Source: Verrucomicrobiota bacterium (GTDB lineage: Bacteria > Verrucomicrobiota > Verrucomicrobiia > Limisphaerales > SXQI01). From it: a DNA stretch of 5,517 nucleotides. Numbering within the stretch: position 1 is the stretch's first letter; every line of letters begins with the position of its first letter. Where the stretch lies: positions 1 to 5,517 of the forward strand of contig WBXJ01000188.1 in assembly GCA_008933045.1 (NCBI GenBank). The letters run 5' to 3'. This document shows positions 4,982 through 5,517 of the stretch, in pieces. A program made the position numbers and the translations under genes. The notes beneath the pieces were generated by a model. That model made no database searches. It worked only from the letters and a program-made list of their open reading frames with translations, and had not been told where the DNA came from.

Positions 4982-5118
4982 GAACGCTTGCGAAGAGTAG
5001 CAATCTTAGCGTCCTTGCGGACGGTTCGGCCGGTGGGTGTTTTCAGGGCTTTCTTGGACACGCCGGCTTTCTTGAGGTAGCTGTCCAGTGTTTGGTCTTT
5101 GCGTGGTGCTCTTGCCAT
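4975..5118 (-). CDS. Small basic 47-aa protein
   Basis: The product begins MARAPRKDQTLDSYLKKAGV and ends DAKIATLRKRSA. It is rich in lysine and arginine throughout, with threonine and serine turns (KTPTGRTVRKD). It contains no cysteine or hydrophobic core stretch and could bind nucleic acid or ribosomes, which is inference from charge alone. The open frame extends upstream to 5370, but that extension runs through repeat R3 and pyrimidine-tract DNA, so the ATG at 5118, 29 bases beyond R3, is the natural start. No Shine-Dalgarno sequence precedes it. It is the first gene of the minus-strand series, so any promoter should lie in or near R3. Overlap of its stop with a GCCTAAC box links it to the two following genes. 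Confidence 0.65.
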   Translation of the reverse strand: MARAPRKDQTLDSYLKKAGVSKKALKTPTGRTVRKDAKIATLRKRSA

Positions 5119-5147
5119 AGGTGACGTTGTTTGGTTTGGACTTTTTG

Positions 5148-5254
5148 ACTGCAGGAATTTGCTTTCGCGCCCGCCGCACCGGAAACGGTCAGAACGCGGA
5201 CGGGCGTCGGGGAGTGAGGGAGTCTGGGGGGAGCGAGGGGTAGAGGAAGGATGA
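5148..5254 (+). repeat. Interspersed repeat copy R3 (107 bases)
   Basis: This copy starts ACTGCAGGAATTTGC and ends GAGGAAGGATGA, and is about 97 of 107 identical to R1 with no gaps. It lies directly upstream of the 47-aa gene on the minus strand, so it may overlap the promoter of the small-gene series. On the minus strand the preceding bases contain two further CATCCTTC units (5246-5253 and 5264-5275 region), suggesting that the pyrimidine-rich arm is made of short degenerate repeats. Confidence 0.85.
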
Positions 5255-5406
5255 AATACGAATAAAGAAGGATGAATGGGGCGGCCAACGCAGGAAAAGG
5301 AAGGAAATTTCCGGCTGATCTGTGGTCGCAATGGAATTGCTGCGCTCATGGGGTTGTTTCGTGGGGACAAGGGACAGACTGATAGTTGCGGTATCCAGCA
5401 CGACGA
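5255..5406. other. Gap between R3 and the right-edge gene
   Basis: This stretch holds no firm gene. A minus-strand frame starts with GTG at 5410, overlapping the stop of the right-edge gene as GTGA, and begins MIVVLDTATISLSLVP. It soon becomes serine- and phenylalanine-rich repeat translation and enters R3. It could be the stub of a former downstream gene cut by the island, or chance. No terminator with a T tract was seen. Confidence 0.35.
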
Positions 5407-5517
5407 TCACGGCGCGTGCCGTGTGCGGAGCGCAGCGCGGGCCTCGCGGATGATCTCGGGGAGCCGCGCGAGCTTGCCTGCGGCGCGGTCTGCATCGAAG
5501 CCTTCATTGAGCCGCTC
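5407..5517 (-). CDS. C-terminal part of an unrecognised protein, cut by the window edge
   Basis: An open frame enters from the right edge and ends at a TGA (5409-5407). Its 36 residues include ERLNEGFDADRAAGK and the amphipathic helix LARLPEIIREARAALRTRHA. The DNA is about 75% G+C in the line counted, and the third codon positions are mostly G or C, as expected for a real gene of a GC-rich genome. I cannot name the family from so short a tail. It reads in the same direction as the left-edge gene, so the two may have been close neighbours before the intervening island was acquired. Confidence 0.55.
   Translation of the reverse strand, partial: ERLNEGFDADRAAGKLARLPEIIREARAALRTRHAP

Noticed and set aside
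435..5386. ACTATCAGTC followed by GTC at 435-448, inverted at 5373-5386, as possible ends of a mobile element
   Set aside because: A 13-of-14 inverted match is expected about twice by chance in a window this long, and it does not coincide with the repeat boundaries.
1..5517. CRISPR array, tRNA, rRNA, transposase or integrase gene
   Set aside because: No regularly spaced repeats, no tRNA-like cloverleaf and no protein with recombinase or transposase motifs were seen in any frame.

Overview
The window is GC-rich chromosomal DNA from an environmental bacterium. GYF_2-type domain proteins with membrane segments, many small zinc-ribbon proteins, a secreted FAD-oxidoreductase remnant, a noncoding repeat and weak or absent Shine-Dalgarno sequences together suggest the Verrucomicrobiota (Opitutae-like) or Planctomycetota. 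This placement is inference; there is no rRNA or other marker gene.

Layout. Both edges are cut genes on the minus strand in very GC-rich DNA (about 70-75% G+C in the lines I counted): the first 41 codons of a protein at 1-124 and the last 36 codons of another at 5407-5517. Between them lie two 107-base copies of a repeat in the same orientation (R1 at 236-342, R3 at 5148-5254, about 91% identical), with a shorter third copy (R2 at about 3183-3228) in the middle. The DNA between R1 and R3 is of mixed and mostly lower GC (48-60% in counted coding lines) and carries only small accessory-type genes.

Left block (512-2322, minus strand): two membrane proteins, each opening with a GYF_2-like domain and each with a pair of transmembrane helices. 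Middle (2323-3439): a GC-rich stretch without a convincing gene, a plus-strand zinc-ribbon membrane protein whose tail may be frameshifted, R2, and the signal peptide plus nucleotide-binding N-terminus of an FAD-dependent oxidoreductase that breaks off at R2. Right block (3436-5118, minus strand): four small genes read in one direction: a basic 47-aa protein, a 101-aa helical protein, an 88-aa membrane protein with a zinc ribbon split by two membrane helices, and a 236-aa protein with duplicated zinc ribbons and an acidic tail. A hairpin-rich 235-base gap separates the last two.

How the genes might work together. No enzymatic pathway can be read here. The shared theme is small recognition modules (GYF_2 or CxxC zinc ribbon), usually joined to one or two membrane helices, which would suit membrane-anchored adaptor proteins. 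The octamer GTTAGGCG occurs three times on the plus strand (GCCTAAC on the coding strand), at or just after the 3' ends of three consecutive small genes about 305-320 bases apart. This resembles the R'' box of integron attC sites, but complete attC sites are not visible. The region is best described as an accessory island of uncharacterised small proteins bounded by direct repeats.
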